Origin: Candidatus Saccharicenans sp.
Lineage (GTDB): Bacteria > Acidobacteriota > Aminicenantia > Aminicenantales > Saccharicenantaceae
Assembly: GCA_024653405.1 (NCBI GenBank)
Contig: JANLGB010000008.1
Location: 1-6,886 of the forward strand
DNA length: 6,886 bases
Direction: 5' to 3'
Numbering within the stretch: position 1 is the first letter of the stretch; each line of letters starts with the position of its first letter. The translations under genes and the position numbers were made by a program. Positions 4,900 to 6,886 of this stretch are shown piece by piece. The notes under the pieces are model-generated. The model was given only the letters and a program-made list of their open reading frames with translations, searched no databases and was not told where the DNA came from.

Positions 4900-6886
4900 T
4901 TACTGACCAGCCAGGACAAATTCCACTTTTTTCAGTAGCGGGTTACAGCCGGCCAGGACCACCCGGATTCTGTCTCCGAGGGAGAAGGTGGTTCCACTGC
5001 GGCGACCTCGCAGGACTTTCTCGTTTTTGCGCAGAAAGAAATCGTCGCCCAGGGCGGAATAAGGCACCAGCCCGCCAATAAAAAAATCGTCCAGTTCCAC
5101 TACTAGGCCAGCCCGGTTGATGTCGGTGATTATCCCGGAAAATTCCTGGCCCAGCTTGTTCTTCAGCAGGCGCAGTATCCTCCATTCGATGAGCGAACGT
5201 TCGGCTTCATCGGCAATCCTTTCCCGCTGTGAACAATGCAGGGCAATTTCAGCCAGGGGCAGCGGCCGGGGTTTCCGGCCGGCCAGGGCTCGCTTGAGCA
5301 ACCGGTGAGTAACCAGGTCTGGATAGCGCCTGATGGGCGAGGTGAAATGGGTGTAAGCAGTTTGGGCCAGTCCAAAATGGCCGCAGTTTTCATCAGAGTA
5401 AACGGCCAGTCGCAGGGACCGCAGCACCTGGATGGTGATGAATTTCTCTTCCGGCCGGCCCTTGAATTCATCAAGTATTAATTGCAGGTCCGAAGATTTG
5501 ACCTGACTGGAACGGGGCAGACTGAGGCCGAAGTGGACGAGCAGGTTCCTCAGCTTTTCCAGGTCGGAACGAGCCGGGGCGGGGTGGACCCGGTAGAGGC
5601 AGGGGTGCCCCAGCTCGGTCAGGTAGTTGGCCACGGCCACATTGGCCATCAGCATGAATTCTTCAACCAGGCAGTGAGCCTGGTTGCGCTCCGATGGCAC
5701 CACAGCCGTCAGCAGTCCTTCCTGGTAGACCAGCTCCGGCTCCAGCAGGTCAAAATCCAGGCTGCCCTGCTTGAGCCTTCTGGACTTTAAGATTCTGGCC
5801 AGCTCCCTCATGTCCATCAGGTCGGCCAGGATGTGCCGGTAGCGGTTCTGTTCCTCCAGGTCGCCCTGAAAAATCTTGAAGACCGAGGTATAGGTCAGGC
5901 GTTCGATGGTCTGGATTACTGAGGAATGAAAGTCTGACCGGACGACCTGGCCTTTCCGGTCAATCTCCAGCAGGGCCGAAACCGTCAGTCTCGGCACTCT
6001 GGGCCGCAGGCTGCAGAGGTTGTTGGACAGCTTTTCCGGCAACATCGGCAGGGTCAGGTCAGGAAAATACACGCTTGTTCCCCTGAGGTAAGCCTCCCGG
6101 TCAAGAGCCATGCCCGGCTTCACGTAGTGGGAGACATCGGCGATGTGAACGCCGAGCAGGAAGTGGCCGTTGGCCAGCTTTCTGATGCTGACGGCGTCGT
6201 CAAAATCCTGGGCTTTTTCTCCGTCGATGGTGACCGTGGTCCAGTTCCGGTAATCAACCCGGCCCTGCAGGTCTTCCGGTCGGGGCTGGTCTGGCAGGCT
6301 GTCAGCTTCGGCCAGGACTTCTTCCGGGAAGTCCTGGCGCAGGTTGTGCTGGTTGATGACCACCTGCAGGTCAACTCCGGGTTCATCCTGGTAACCGAGA
6401 ATCCTCACCAACTCCTGGGAAGACCGGTTTAATTCCACGATCTGCCCCGGTCGGGGTTTCTTCCGACCCTTGATTTTAACCGGCAGGGCTTCTTCAAACA
6501 GAGTATCCATCGGCAGTACAAAGGGCTGGTAATTTATTTCCAGGAAGACTCCGTAGAGCGAGTTCCGCCCTTTCTTCAGAATTCTGACGATTCGGCCTTC
6601 GGGTTTGCCGGCCAGCCCTTTTTCTCTCACCAGAACCTCGACCAGGTCTCCGGTAACCGCCCCGGCTGTTTGGTGGGGAGGGATGAAAATGTCCTGGGTT
6701 CCCTGGTCCGGGTTTTCCGGCGTGACGAAACCGAAGCCCCTGGGGTTCAGGGAAAAGATTCCCCTGAGAGTAGCCGCCGGGGTCACCCGGCTGACCCTAT
6801 CTCCCATGATTTTCAGCAGGCCCTTCTTTTCCAGGTAGCGCAGGGTTCCGGTCAGTTTCCTTCTTTCTTTTTTATTAAGGTTCAGG
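4900..6886 (-). CDS. rnr: Ribonuclease R (RNB family 3'-5' exoribonuclease), 5' end beyond window
   Basis: Processive 3'-5' hydrolytic exoribonuclease that degrades structured RNA such as damaged rRNA and mRNA. The frame is open to the right edge. Residues upstream of the Met at 6807 (KKERRKLTGTLRYLEKKGLL) are the C-terminal half of the usual N-terminal winged helix, so that Met is not the start. Numbering from it: cold-shock domain 1 about 14-62 (NPRGFGFVTPE, DIFIPP), cold-shock domain 2 about 82-140, RNB domain about 185-510, S1 domain about 553-630. Catalytic metal-binding Asp are in TIDGEKAQDFDDAV (D195, D201, D203, D204). HIADVSHYVKPG, YFPDLTLPMLPEKLSNNLCS and HFTSPIRRYPDL (487-498) are intact, so the enzyme should be active. 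There are 661 residues visible, and a few tens are probably missing. It ends soon after S1, without the Lys-rich tail of the E. coli enzyme. The SelB-tail gene follows by 25 nt. Confidence 0.95.
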   Translation of the reverse strand, partial: LNLNKKERRKLTGTLRYLEKKGLLKIMGDRVSRVTPAATLRGIFSLNPRGFGFVTPENPDQGTQDIFIPPHQTAGAVTGDLVEVLVREKGLAGKPEGRIVRILKKGRNSLYGVFLEINYQPFVLPMDTLFEEALPVKIKGRKKPRPGQIVELNRSSQELVRILGYQDEPGVDLQVVINQHNLRQDFPEEVLAEADSLPDQPRPEDLQGRVDYRNWTTVTIDGEKAQDFDDAVSIRKLANGHFLLGVHIADVSHYVKPGMALDREAYLRGTSVYFPDLTLPMLPEKLSNNLCSLRPRVPRLTVSALLEIDRKGQVVRSDFHSSVIQTIERLTYTSVFKIFQGDLEEQNRYRHILADLMDMRELARILKSRRLKQGSLDFDLLEPELVYQEGLLTAVVPSERNQAHCLVEEFMLMANVAVANYLTELGHPCLYRVHPAPARSDLEKLRNLLVHFGLSLPRSSQVKSSDLQLILDEFKGRPEEKFITIQVLRSLRLAVYSDENCGHFGLAQTAYTHFTSPIRRYPDLVTHRLLKRALAGRKPRPLPLAEIALHCSQRERIADEAERSLIEWRILRLLKNKLGQEFSGIITDINRAGLVVELDDFFIGGLVPYSALGDDFFLRKNEKVLRGRRSGTTFSLGDRIRVVLAGCNPLLKKVEFVLAGQ

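Noticed and set aside
6805..6807. ATG as the start of RNase R
   Set aside because: The frame continues to the window edge and encodes the expected N-terminal winged-helix residues; this Met is internal.

Overview
The window is a gene-dense bacterial segment of moderately high GC. It holds five protein genes in two convergent groups, and nearly every base is coding. There are no RNA genes, mobile elements, CRISPR arrays or phage signatures. Shine-Dalgarno-like sites, very short gene spacing and a bacterial RNase R point to a bacterium. The gene content does not fix a phylum. The mix (carbamate kinase, a PSLRTR-type ornithine transcarbamylase, a SelB-like tail protein) would suit a deep-branching anaerobic lineage, but that is only a weak inference.

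The plus-strand group (1-3715) begins with the 3' three-quarters of a carbamate kinase gene cut by the window edge. After 13 nt comes a complete ornithine carbamoyltransferase, and 3 nt later a 693-residue protein I cannot assign to a named family. The first two enzymes share carbamoyl phosphate: run catabolically, OTC splits citrulline and carbamate kinase makes ATP from the carbamoyl phosphate; run anabolically, the pair can make citrulline. No arginine deiminase is visible, so direction is undecided. The third protein looks like a multi-domain nucleic-acid-binding protein: a helical, winged-helix-like N-terminus, a small beta-rich domain, a B3-like pseudobarrel candidate, a second helical region, then about 150 residues of Glu/Ala/Lys-rich disordered tail ending in a short hydrophobic motif.

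A 64-nt intergenic region (3716-3779) separates the two groups and contains an 11-bp hairpin without a T-tract on the plus strand.

The minus-strand group reads from the right edge: RNase R (5' end beyond the window; the open frame with its N-terminal winged helix continues to the edge), then after 25 nt a 364-residue protein whose C-terminal 270 residues look like the four winged helices of the selenocysteine elongation factor SelB. It has no GTPase domain, and an in-frame stop just upstream of its ATG rules out a longer version. This free-standing SelB-type RNA-binding tail, apparently co-transcribed with RNase R, and the 693-residue protein are the most interesting items here.
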